The translations under genes and the position numbers were made by a program. The notes beneath the pieces are model-generated. The model was given only the letters and a program-made list of their open reading frames with translations. It searched no databases and had not been told where the DNA came from. Shown here one piece after another: positions 1 through 5,594 of a stretch of 7,344 bases of DNA; position 1 is the first letter of the stretch; the number at the start of each line of letters is the position of its first letter. Source of the stretch: Prevotellaceae bacterium (lineage in GTDB: Bacteria; Bacteroidota; Bacteroidia; Bacteroidales; UBA932); NCBI GenBank assembly GCA_031287815.1, contig JAITSM010000026.1:1-7344 (forward strand). The letters are read 5' to 3'.

Positions 1-25
1 GATTAAAACAGATTTCACAAGTTCT
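1..25. repeat. Probable outer flank of CAGATT dyad element
   Basis: The left edge of the window carries GATT at 1-4 and CAGATTT at 9-15, the same word that builds the dyad at 26-104. The repeat tract may therefore extend beyond the window. No gene is visible here. Confidence 0.4.
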
Positions 26-104
26 CCCACAGATTTACACAGATTTTTTTAGATTACACAGATTAAATCTGTGTAATCTGTTATAATCTGAGAAAATCTG
101 TGGG
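26..104. repeat. 79-bp CAGATT/AATCTG dyad element, copy 1
   Basis: This is an inverted repeat built from a short word. The outer arms CCCACAGATTT (26-36) and AAATCTGTGGG (94-104) are perfect 11-bp complements. The core has perfect 14-bp arms (51-64 and 66-79) around one base. CAGATT or a one-base variant starts at 30, 40, 50 and 59, and AATCTG starts at 66, 75, 85 and 95, so the words recur about once per helical turn. It lies 37 nt beyond the uvrC stop codon on the transcript side. In RNA it would fold into a long AU-rich hairpin, but no U-tract of a classical terminator follows. A second copy of the same length is at 3028-3106. An intergenic mobile or amplified repeat, a 3' UTR stabiliser or a protein-binding array are all possible. 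Confidence 0.85.
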
Positions 105-110
105 TGAAAT

Positions 111-145
111 AATTCATAACTCATAATTCATACCTCATACCTCAA
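111..145. repeat. Heptad array (AATTCAT/ACCTCAT) covering the uvrC stop
   Basis: Five consecutive 7-nt words are seen in one register: AATTCAT, AACTCAT, AATTCAT, ACCTCAT and ACCTCAA. The last word contains the uvrC stop codon (142-144, TGA on the minus strand), so the array runs into the 3' end of the gene. Related words recur at 5476-5489 and 5574-5594. Confidence 0.8.
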
Positions 146-1941
146 TTTAGTCCGGACAGTATTTTCCCCGCTGCTTTTTTGCCTACTACTTCCTGCAATT
201 CTTCGAGGGTGGCGGCTTTGATGCGGGCAACGCTTTTGAAGGCAATCAATAACTTTTCGGCGGTCTTTTCGCCGACGCCGTCAATGGTGGTGAGCTGTGT
301 GGCGGTTAGGGCTTTTGAACGGCGCGCGCGGTGGTGGGTGATACCAAAGCGGTGCGCTTCGTCGCGCAGCTGCATCAGTAGGCGGAGGGTGGAGGAGTTT
401 TTGTCCAGAAAGAGCGGGACGTTGTCGCCGACGAAATAAATTTCTTCCAGCCGCTTTGCCAATCCCACCAGCGTGATTTTTCTTTCCAGCCCCAAGCCGG
501 ACAAGGCTTCAAAGGCAGCGCGGAGCTGTCCTTTCCCGCCGTCGATGACCACTAACTGGGGCAAGGGTTGGTTTTCTTCTACCAGGCGGCGGTAGCGGCG
601 CGTAACCGCTTCAAACATGGTGGCGAAATCGTCGGGCCCTTCGACGGTTTGTACGTTAAAATGCCGGTAATCCTTTTTGCTGGGGCGGGCATTGCGGAAT
701 ACCACGCACGACGACACCGGGAATGCGCCCTGTATATTTGAATTATCGAAACACTCGATATGTACCGGCTGCTCGGGGAGGTTCAGGTCGCGCTGCGCCG
801 TAGCGACAATATGTTCCGCATGGCGCTCGGGATGGGTTTTTTCCAGCTGTTTGAGTTTTTCGATTCTGTATAAGCGCCCGTTTCGTTCGCTGAGCTGCAA
901 GAGCTTTAACTTGTCGCCGCGCTGCGGCACGATGTATTCCGTGCCGGATAATTCCTGGTCGGGCAGGAAGGGTACAATTAACTGCTTCGAGAGGTTTCCC
1001 AGCCGGCTGAGCATTTCGGCAATGAAATAACTCAACAGCGCCTCTCGTTCTTCTTCAATGCCCATGCGCAATTCCACCGTCTGCAGCCACACCACCGCGC
1101 CCTGCACCACGCGCAGGAAATTGCAGTAGGCCTCGTTGCCGTCCACCAGGATGGAAAAGGCGTCGACGTCGGACTGTCGGTCATTTACAATAATGGATTT
1201 GGCCTGGTAGCGTTCCAGCATGGTTAAGCGTTCCTTGATTTTCTGGGCTTCTTCAAATTCGTACTTCTCCGCCGCCTGCCGCATCTGCTGTTGCAGCAGC
1301 CGGCGCACTTCCGCCAGGTGCCCTTTGATAATGGCTTTTATCGCTTCGATATTCTGCGCGTAATCCTGTGCCGTTTGCCGCCCGGTGCAGGGCGCTTTGC
1401 ATTGCCCGATATGGAAATCCAGGCAAGCCCTGTATTTGCCTTTTGCGATGGCTTCCGGCGTGAGCGAGCAGTGGCAGGTGCGCAGCGGATACAATTGGCG
1501 AATGAGTTCGAGCAAGACCTTCATCATGGAAATGGAAGTGTAGGGGCCAAAATAATCCGAGCCGTCCTTTATGCGCCGCCGCGTGGGGAAAACGCGCGGG
1601 AAAGGTTCGTTTTTAATGCAAATCCACGGATAGGTTTTATCGTCTTTGAGCAGCACATTGTAGCGCGGTTGCAGTTCTTTGATAAGGTTATTTTCCAGCA
1701 ACAGGGCGTCCGACTCGGTAGGCACTACCGTATATTGAATGTCGGCGATTTTATGGACAAGGTGTTTTATTTTGGCGCTTTCCTGCCGTTGCGGCACAAA
1801 ATATTGCGACACCCGCTTACGTAAATCTTTCGCCTTGCCTACGTAAATCACCACGCCCTCCTCATTCAGGAAACGGTAAACGCCCGGACAGTGCGGCAGG
1901 TTATTTACTATAGTCGTAAGCCGTGAGTCGTTTTTAGTCAT
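142..1941 (-). CDS. uvrC: UvrABC excinuclease subunit C
   Basis: UvrC makes the dual incisions of nucleotide-excision repair: 3' of the lesion with its GIY-YIG domain and 5' with its RNase H-like domain, after loading by UvrA/UvrB. The 599-residue product is of normal length. The GIY-YIG domain spans about 18-95, with GVY at 20-22, YVGKA at 33-37 and the likely catalytic Glu83 in LLENNLIKE. A Cys cluster (C156, C173, C181, C185) matches the Fe-S ligands described for UvrC. A UVR (UvrB-binding) segment lies near 215-250. The RNase H-like catalytic triad is probably D399 (ECFDNSN), D467 (VVIDGGKGQL) and H530 (DEAHRFG). Tandem helix-hairpin-helix motifs occupy about 545-597. The ATG at 1939-1941 lies in an A-rich context with no Shine-Dalgarno site. 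Residues 1 to about 10 (MTKNDSRLTT) are encoded by an intergenic heptad repeat, so the native start could be slightly different. It lies 48 bp behind the M14 peptidase gene and is probably co-transcribed with it. Confidence 0.97.
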   Translation of the reverse strand: MTKNDSRLTTIVNNLPHCPGVYRFLNEEGVVIYVGKAKDLRKRVSQYFVPQRQESAKIKHLVHKIADIQYTVVPTESDALLLENNLIKELQPRYNVLLKDDKTYPWICIKNEPFPRVFPTRRRIKDGSDYFGPYTSISMMKVLLELIRQLYPLRTCHCSLTPEAIAKGKYRACLDFHIGQCKAPCTGRQTAQDYAQNIEAIKAIIKGHLAEVRRLLQQQMRQAAEKYEFEEAQKIKERLTMLERYQAKSIIVNDRQSDVDAFSILVDGNEAYCNFLRVVQGAVVWLQTVELRMGIEEEREALLSYFIAEMLSRLGNLSKQLIVPFLPDQELSGTEYIVPQRGDKLKLLQLSERNGRLYRIEKLKQLEKTHPERHAEHIVATAQRDLNLPEQPVHIECFDNSNIQGAFPVSSCVVFRNARPSKKDYRHFNVQTVEGPDDFATMFEAVTRRYRRLVEENQPLPQLVVIDGGKGQLRAAFEALSGLGLERKITLVGLAKRLEEIYFVGDNVPLFLDKNSSTLRLLMQLRDEAHRFGITHHRARRSKALTATQLTTIDGVGEKTAEKLLIAFKSVARIKAATLEELQEVVGKKAAGKILSGLN

Positions 1942-1972
1942 TAGTCGTTTTTTAGTCGTGAGTCGTGAGTCG
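1911..1972. repeat. Heptad array (AGTCGTG type) spanning the uvrC start
   Basis: The words TAGTCG, AAGCCG, GAGTCG and TAGTCA start at 1911, 1918, 1925, 1935, 1942, 1953, 1960 and 1967. The spacing is 7 nt except for two T-run insertions of 3 and 4 nt. On the minus strand this reads as CGACTCACGACT-like words that supply the uvrC ATG (1939-1941) and about its first ten codons. A similar array covers the spoT start at 5328-5361. Confidence 0.85.
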
Positions 1973-1985
1973 GCTGGCGCCAGCC
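1973..1985. repeat. GC-rich palindromic joint between two heptad arrays
   Basis: The 14-bp sequence GGCTGGCGCCAGCC (1972-1985) is a perfect palindrome. It sits exactly between the AGTCGTG array ending at 1972 and the CCCTTCA array starting at 1986. The half GGCGCCAGCC recurs at 7297-7306, again between two heptad arrays. Confidence 0.7.
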
Positions 1986-2006
1986 CCCTTCACCCTTCAC
2001 CCTTCA
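1986..2006. repeat. Heptad array (CCCTTCA x3) containing the M14 gene stop
   Basis: Three perfect tandem copies of CCCTTCA lie at 1986-1992, 1993-1999 and 2000-2006. On the minus strand they are GGGTGAA-like units that encode the last residues (KGEG) and the TGA stop (1990-1992) of the M14 peptidase. A related GGGTGAA word occurs at 7124-7130. Confidence 0.85.
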
Positions 2007-3009
2007 GTTCTCCGCAGGTTTCGAAGTCGCCGAAGAAGGTTTCTCCTTTGCGGAGGCCGACGTCTGTAGTATACGACACGCCGTTGGCGGTGAGGGTTTG
2101 TTTTCGCCGGAGCGTGTCGAACAGCCCGTTTTCGCGATTGTAGGGAATGGCGAAATAGGGCTCTACCGGCTCGGCAACATAGCTTTTGGAGGCAATCATA
2201 CGCAAAGCTTCCAGCAGTACGCCGAAGTGCAGGCGGCGGACGAAATTCCGTTCCGGGTCGTTGTAATAACCGCCCGACTCGATGAGTATGGTTGCGCTGT
2301 TTTGCGCCTGCGACCACTCGCCGAATGCGCGCGGCTCGTAGTCGTCGCTCCATTTTGCTACGCCGCCCGGTATCACCTGCTGCAGTTCCCTGTGGAGCGA
2401 CACAATCAGTTGCATGGCGCGGCGGCGGTTATCCGTCAGGCTTTCCTGCGGGTCGGGAGGCGGCGCAAGAAAGGCGATCGTCGCAGGAACGGGCGACCTG
2501 CCTGCCGAATAGTAACTCTCCTGGTCGTGCAGGTTGAAGGAAAAGTAAGGTTGAAAAGCGATGGTTTGGCGGTGCAAAATCGCGCCTTCGGGCGTGGCCA
2601 GCTGCCGCGCATCGCGGTTAATGTCGATGCCCCATGCGTTTTCACGCCGGAAATGTTCTGCGCCGTCGGGATTGAGCATGGGAATAAACAGCAGGCTGAG
2701 TTGCGCGAGCAGGAAACGGCGCGTTTCGTCGTATTCGTCCGAAGCGGACAGGAAACGGAAAAGGTCGAAAAGCGTGCGGGTGGCTGTGCTTTCGTCGCCG
2801 TGCATTTGCGACCAGAGCAGCACCCGCGTAGCGCCGCTGCCGGCACGGATGCCGTAAATGGCGCGGTTTTCCACCGATTGCCCCAGTGTGGTTACGCTAA
2901 ACGGCGCCGGCAGTTTGTTCACCAGCGCCGCCACCTGTTCATGCCGTATGTGGCGCGTATCCATGCCTTCCGTACGGTAACGCTCATGTATTTTTAAGAA
3001 AGAGTTCAT
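1990..3009 (-). CDS. M14-family zinc carboxypeptidase, probably cytoplasmic
   Basis: The 339-residue protein carries the zinc-carboxypeptidase (M14) signature in order: HGDE with likely zinc ligands H70 and E73, NPDG at 113-116, the substrate-carboxylate motif NRD at 131-133, a third zinc ligand H161 in FNLHDQES, and the general-base glutamate E244 in ILIESGG. These assignments rest on comparison with carboxypeptidase A from memory. The N-terminus is polar with no signal peptide or membrane segment, so a cytoplasmic location is inferred. This distinguishes it from the many secreted M14 enzymes and leaves an MpaA-like role in murein-peptide recycling possible; the substrate cannot be told. The ATG at 3007-3009 follows the A-rich context AACTAAAA with no Shine-Dalgarno site. 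The C-terminal KGEG is encoded by the CCCTTCA heptad array, so the original terminus may have been altered. The gene lies between spoT (113 bp upstream) and uvrC (48 bp downstream). Confidence 0.88.
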   Translation of the reverse strand: MNSFLKIHERYRTEGMDTRHIRHEQVAALVNKLPAPFSVTTLGQSVENRAIYGIRAGSGATRVLLWSQMHGDESTATRTLFDLFRFLSASDEYDETRRFLLAQLSLLFIPMLNPDGAEHFRRENAWGIDINRDARQLATPEGAILHRQTIAFQPYFSFNLHDQESYYSAGRSPVPATIAFLAPPPDPQESLTDNRRRAMQLIVSLHRELQQVIPGGVAKWSDDYEPRAFGEWSQAQNSATILIESGGYYNDPERNFVRRLHFGVLLEALRMIASKSYVAEPVEPYFAIPYNRENGLFDTLRRKQTLTANGVSYTTDVGLRKGETFFGDFETCGELKGEG

Positions 3010-3021
3010 TTTTAGTTGAAA
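3009..3021. repeat. TTTTTAGTTGAAA word at the M14 gene start
   Basis: The 13-bp TTTTTAGTTGAAA touches the start codon of the M14 peptidase (3007-3009). It recurs exactly at 7191-7203, where it begins a heptad array. It forms the A-rich sequence directly before the ATG on the minus strand. Chance is possible because the word is AT-rich. Confidence 0.45.
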
Positions 3022-3027
3022 GCTGTT

Positions 3028-3106
3028 CCCACAGATTTACACAGATTTTTTCCCATTTCACAGATTTAATCTGTGTAATCTGTTATAATCTGTGAAAATC
3101 TGTGGG
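3028..3106. repeat. 79-bp CAGATT/AATCTG dyad element, copy 2
   Basis: This is the second copy of the dyad at 26-104, of the same length and orientation. The outer arms CCCACAGATTT (3028-3038) and AAATCTGTGGG (3096-3106) are perfect. The core arms CACAGATT and AATCTGTG (3059-3066 and 3068-3075) flank one base. The right half (3068-3106) differs from copy 1 at one of 39 positions, and the first 24 bases are identical. The stretch at about 3052-3058 differs and shortens the core palindrome. It lies 16 nt beyond the spoT stop codon and before the M14 gene. Confidence 0.85.
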
Positions 3107-3122
3107 GAAATACTTCATAATT

Positions 3123-5348
3123 TTAATCCGGGATTTTATCGGCGCGTTTGACGGATTCCATGCCCTTGACGCCTTTCACTTCGTCAATCAGTACGGCCAG
3201 GTCTGACTTGCTGTGTACGTAGAGGTCGATGTAGCCTTCAAAAATGCCGTCGTGGCTTTCGATAAACAGCTTGCGGATATTCACGGAGAGGCGGCCGGTA
3301 ATAATGTTTGTTAATTCGTTGAGGATGCCGATGCGGTCGAACCCGCGTATCTCAAGGCGCGAGAGGAACGACTGCTGCGTGTGTTTGCTCCACCGGGCTT
3401 TAATGATGCGGTCGCCGTGTTGCGCGGCAAGGCGCGTAGCCTCTTCGCAATTTTTGTTATGGACAATTACATGCTGGTTGTCATCCACAAAGCCGATGAT
3501 TTCGTCGCCGGGAATGGGCTTGCAGCAAGGCGCGATGTCATAGGTTAAGGTTTTGTCGATAACGTTTTCCTGCAAAAGGTAGGGTTGTTTTTTATCGATA
3601 GCGCCTTTGGCGTCTTTCTGTTTGTCGCCGGAAGCGCCAATGCCGATAAGGCTTAGCGGGAATTTCAATCCCCAGTAGGTAACGGATTTTTTCTCAGTAT
3701 TGGTGCGCAGGATTTTTTCAAAAATGGAAAAGTCAATCAAGCCCGCGCCGGCTTTGCTGAACAATTCTTCCTTGTTGGTTACCCCGTAGCCCTTTGCCAG
3801 CTTGTTAAACACGCGCGACATGGGCTGGATGCCCAGTTTCTGCAACCGTTGTTCAATAATTTCGCGGCCGTCTTTGTCGCGGTTTTTGGCTTCGGCTTTC
3901 AGCGCGTCGGTAATAATCGACTTGGCTTTGGTGGTGGTAACAATATTCAGCCACTCCCGTTGCGGCTGTTGCGATTCGGCGGTGAGCACCTCCACCTGGT
4001 CGCCGCTTTTCAGCACATGGTTGATGGAGGTCAACTCGTGATTGACTTTTGCGGCAATCGCCTTGTTGCCTATGGCGGAATGGATGTAATAGGCAAAATC
4101 CAGTACCGTCGCGCCTTTCGGCATGAGTTTGGATTCGCCCTTCGGCGTGAAGACGTACATATCGGAGGTTACCAGGTCGCTGTGGATTTGATCCAGGAAC
4201 TCCGCCGCATTGATATTCGGGTTTTCGAGGATACTGCGGATTTGCTCCAGCCATTTGTCCAATTCGCTTTCCTGCGACTGTTGCGTTTTATAACGCCAGT
4301 GCGCCGCCACGCCGTGTTTGGCAATGTCGTCCATGCGCCGCGAGCGGATTTGCACTTCCACCGGCGTTCCCTGCGGCCCCATGAAGGTTTCATGCAGGGC
4401 TTCGTAGCCGTTGGCTTTCGGCGTTTTTACCCAATTGCGCGTACGTCCGGGAATAATTTTATAGATCCTGCTGATGACCGAATGTATCTCATAGCACTGC
4501 GCCAGTTCCGACAAATCAGGCCAGGGGTCAAAGATGATGCGGACGGCAAACAGGTCGTACACTTCTTCAAAGCTGATGTTTTTCACATGCATCTTGTGCC
4601 ATATCGAATACACCGATTTGGTCCGGCTGACAAGGTCGAACGACACGCCCCGCCGGTATAAACTTTCCTTTACCGGTTGCGTAAACAGTTCGATATAGTT
4701 GCTGCGCGACGCTTCGGTAGCATCGAGCATGGTTTTTATTTTATTGTATTCTTCGGGCTGTGAAAACTTCAACCAGATGTTTTCGAGTTCCGTTTTTATG
4801 GAATACAGACCCAGCCGCAACGCCAGGGGCACGTAGACGTACATGGTTTCGCCCGTGATTTTCGACCGTTTGTTTTCGGGCATGGAATCCAGCGTACGCA
4901 TATTGTGCAGCCGGTCGGCCAGCTTGATAAGGATAACACGAATATCGTTGTTGAGGGTTAAAATAATCCGTTTGAAATTCTCCGCCTGCGTGGAGTTGGA
5001 GAGCGCGCCTTCGATTTTCGTCAACCCTTCGACCAGTTCCGCAATTTTATCACCGAAGAGACGTTGAATATCGGCCACCGTATAGTCGGTATCTTCCACC
5101 ACATCGTGCAGCAGGGCGGCGCTCACCGATTTATAGCCCAGCCCTATTTCATTCACCACAATCTTCGCCACCGCTAGCGGATGGAAAATGTAGGGCTCTC
5201 CCGACCGGCGGCGCGCGCCCTTGTGCGCTTCATTCGCCAGGTCGAAGGCTTGCCGTATCACGCCCAGCTCTTCTTCATTCGGGCTGCGTTTCCTGCACGC
5301 TTCCAGCAATCCTTCAAATTCTTCTTGCAGTCGATAGTCGTTTGTCAT
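3123..5348 (-). CDS. spoT: RelA/SpoT bifunctional (p)ppGpp synthetase/hydrolase
   Basis: This long RSH protein makes (p)ppGpp from ATP and GTP/GDP and hydrolyses it, setting the stringent response in the cytoplasm. The 741 residues hold all expected domains. The HD hydrolase domain (about 25-180) has H56, HDVVED at 81-86 and D145 in KLADRLHN, so hydrolase activity is expected. The synthetase domain (about 235-355) has R242 and K244 in SRTKSVYSIW, D265, GYEALH at 314-319 and the likely Mg-binding E331 in VEVQIRS. A TGS domain follows (about 396-456), then a helical region, a CC-type zinc-finger segment (C608, C609, H630, C634) and a C-terminal ACT domain (about 663-738). At the RxKD motif of bifunctional enzymes the protein reads RTRN (302-305), which keeps the basic character but has Asn for Asp. 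The ATG at 5346-5348 and residues 1-7 (MTNDYRL) lie in a heptad repeat. No Shine-Dalgarno site is seen. An RSH gene near uvrC fits Bacteroidota gene neighbourhoods as I recall them. Confidence 0.96.
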   Translation of the reverse strand: MTNDYRLQEEFEGLLEACRKRSPNEEELGVIRQAFDLANEAHKGARRRSGEPYIFHPLAVAKIVVNEIGLGYKSVSAALLHDVVEDTDYTVADIQRLFGDKIAELVEGLTKIEGALSNSTQAENFKRIILTLNNDIRVILIKLADRLHNMRTLDSMPENKRSKITGETMYVYVPLALRLGLYSIKTELENIWLKFSQPEEYNKIKTMLDATEASRSNYIELFTQPVKESLYRRGVSFDLVSRTKSVYSIWHKMHVKNISFEEVYDLFAVRIIFDPWPDLSELAQCYEIHSVISRIYKIIPGRTRNWVKTPKANGYEALHETFMGPQGTPVEVQIRSRRMDDIAKHGVAAHWRYKTQQSQESELDKWLEQIRSILENPNINAAEFLDQIHSDLVTSDMYVFTPKGESKLMPKGATVLDFAYYIHSAIGNKAIAAKVNHELTSINHVLKSGDQVEVLTAESQQPQREWLNIVTTTKAKSIITDALKAEAKNRDKDGREIIEQRLQKLGIQPMSRVFNKLAKGYGVTNKEELFSKAGAGLIDFSIFEKILRTNTEKKSVTYWGLKFPLSLIGIGASGDKQKDAKGAIDKKQPYLLQENVIDKTLTYDIAPCCKPIPGDEIIGFVDDNQHVIVHNKNCEEATRLAAQHGDRIIKARWSKHTQQSFLSRLEIRGFDRIGILNELTNIITGRLSVNIRKLFIESHDGIFEGYIDLYVHSKSDLAVLIDEVKGVKGMESVKRADKIPD

Positions 5349-5361
5349 TAGTCGTGAGTCG
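5328..5361. repeat. Heptad array (AGTCGTG type) spanning the spoT start
   Basis: The words CAGTCG, TAGTCG, TTGTCA, TAGTCG and GAGTCG start at 5328, 5335, 5342, 5349 and 5356, a strict 7-nt spacing. The spoT ATG (5346-5348) lies in the middle. The 11-mer GTCATTAGTCG, with the start codon at the same place, is shared exactly with the uvrC start (1937-1947 versus 5344-5354). Confidence 0.85.
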
Positions 5362-5366
5362 GGGGA

Positions 5367-5404
5367 GTTAAAGGTAGTTAGTGTAGTTAAAGGTAGTTAG
5401 TGTA
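5367..5404. repeat. 19-bp perfect tandem repeat upstream of spoT
   Basis: Two perfect copies of GTTAAAGGTAGTTAGTGTA lie head to tail (5367-5385 and 5386-5404). On the minus strand each contains TACCTTTA (5369-5376 and 5388-5395), which matches the Bacteroidota -7 box TAnnTTTG except at the last base. The nearer one is 20 nt upstream of the spoT ATG. No convincing -33 element was found, so promoter activity is only a possibility. The repeat itself is certain. Confidence 0.75.
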
Positions 5405-5408
5405 GTTT

Positions 5409-5496
5409 TAGAACATAGACCTATAGACATTAGAACGCTGTCCATGTTCTTTTGTCTAAAAGTCTCCTGTCTCCTAATTCATACATCATAATTTGT
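5409..5496. repeat. Mixed heptad-like array (TAGACAT / GTCTCCT / AATTCAT words)
   Basis: TAGA-words start at 5409, 5416, 5424 and 5431. GTC- or GTTC-words start at 5440, 5446, 5454, 5462 and 5469. AATTCAT, ACATCAT and AATTTGT follow at 5476, 5483 and 5490. Spacing is mostly 7 nt, with some 6 and 8. The words AGAACATAGAC (5410-5420) and GTCCATGTTCT (5440-5450) also form an 11-bp inverted repeat with one G-T wobble. No coding potential is evident. Confidence 0.65.
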
Positions 5497-5508
5497 ATAT
5501 CGATGCTT

Positions 5509-5545
5509 CTCCGGGCGGGCTTCGCTTCCCTTTCATCGCCCGAAG
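5509..5545 (-). other. GC-rich hairpin downstream of the T9SS cargo gene
   Basis: CTCCGGGCG (5509-5517) and CGCCCGAAG (5537-5545) can form a 9-bp stem with one G-U pair around a 19-nt loop. It lies about 50 nt past the stop of the upstream gene (5593) and between two heptad arrays. There is no U-tract after it on the minus strand, so it is not a classical intrinsic terminator. It could be a transcription-end hairpin or another array joint. Confidence 0.4.
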
Positions 5546-5573
5546 GGCATTCATCCTTTTCATCCCTTTCCCA

Positions 5574-5594
5574 CATAATCCATAATTCATAATT
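5574..5594. repeat. Heptad array (CATAATT x3) containing a stop codon
   Basis: CATAATC, CATAATT and CATAATT lie in tandem at 5574-5580, 5581-5587 and 5588-5594. The last unit plus the next base provide the TAA stop (5593-5595) of the T9SS cargo gene on the minus strand. Confidence 0.8.

Noticed and set aside
10..20. Lipoprotein signal in the T9SS cargo protein (residue numbers of that protein)
   Set aside because: Several Cys lie in the hydrophobic stretch, but none is preceded by a convincing lipobox, and ARA-Q fits signal peptidase I better.
26..104. CRISPR array
   Set aside because: The repeated words are 6-8 nt with no unique spacers, arranged as a dyad rather than direct repeats of 25-40 nt.
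26..104. Intrinsic terminator for uvrC
   Set aside because: The hairpin is AU-rich with no U-tract following on the minus strand. A role in 3'-end formation is possible but not supported as a classical terminator.
2098..2997. Plus-strand open frame of 299 codons
   Set aside because: It lies antisense to the M14 gene, whose catalytic motifs are intact. The translation shows no family features.
3849..4661. Plus-strand open frame of 270 codons
   Set aside because: It is antisense to the well-conserved synthetase and TGS regions of spoT; a by-product of GC-rich codon use.
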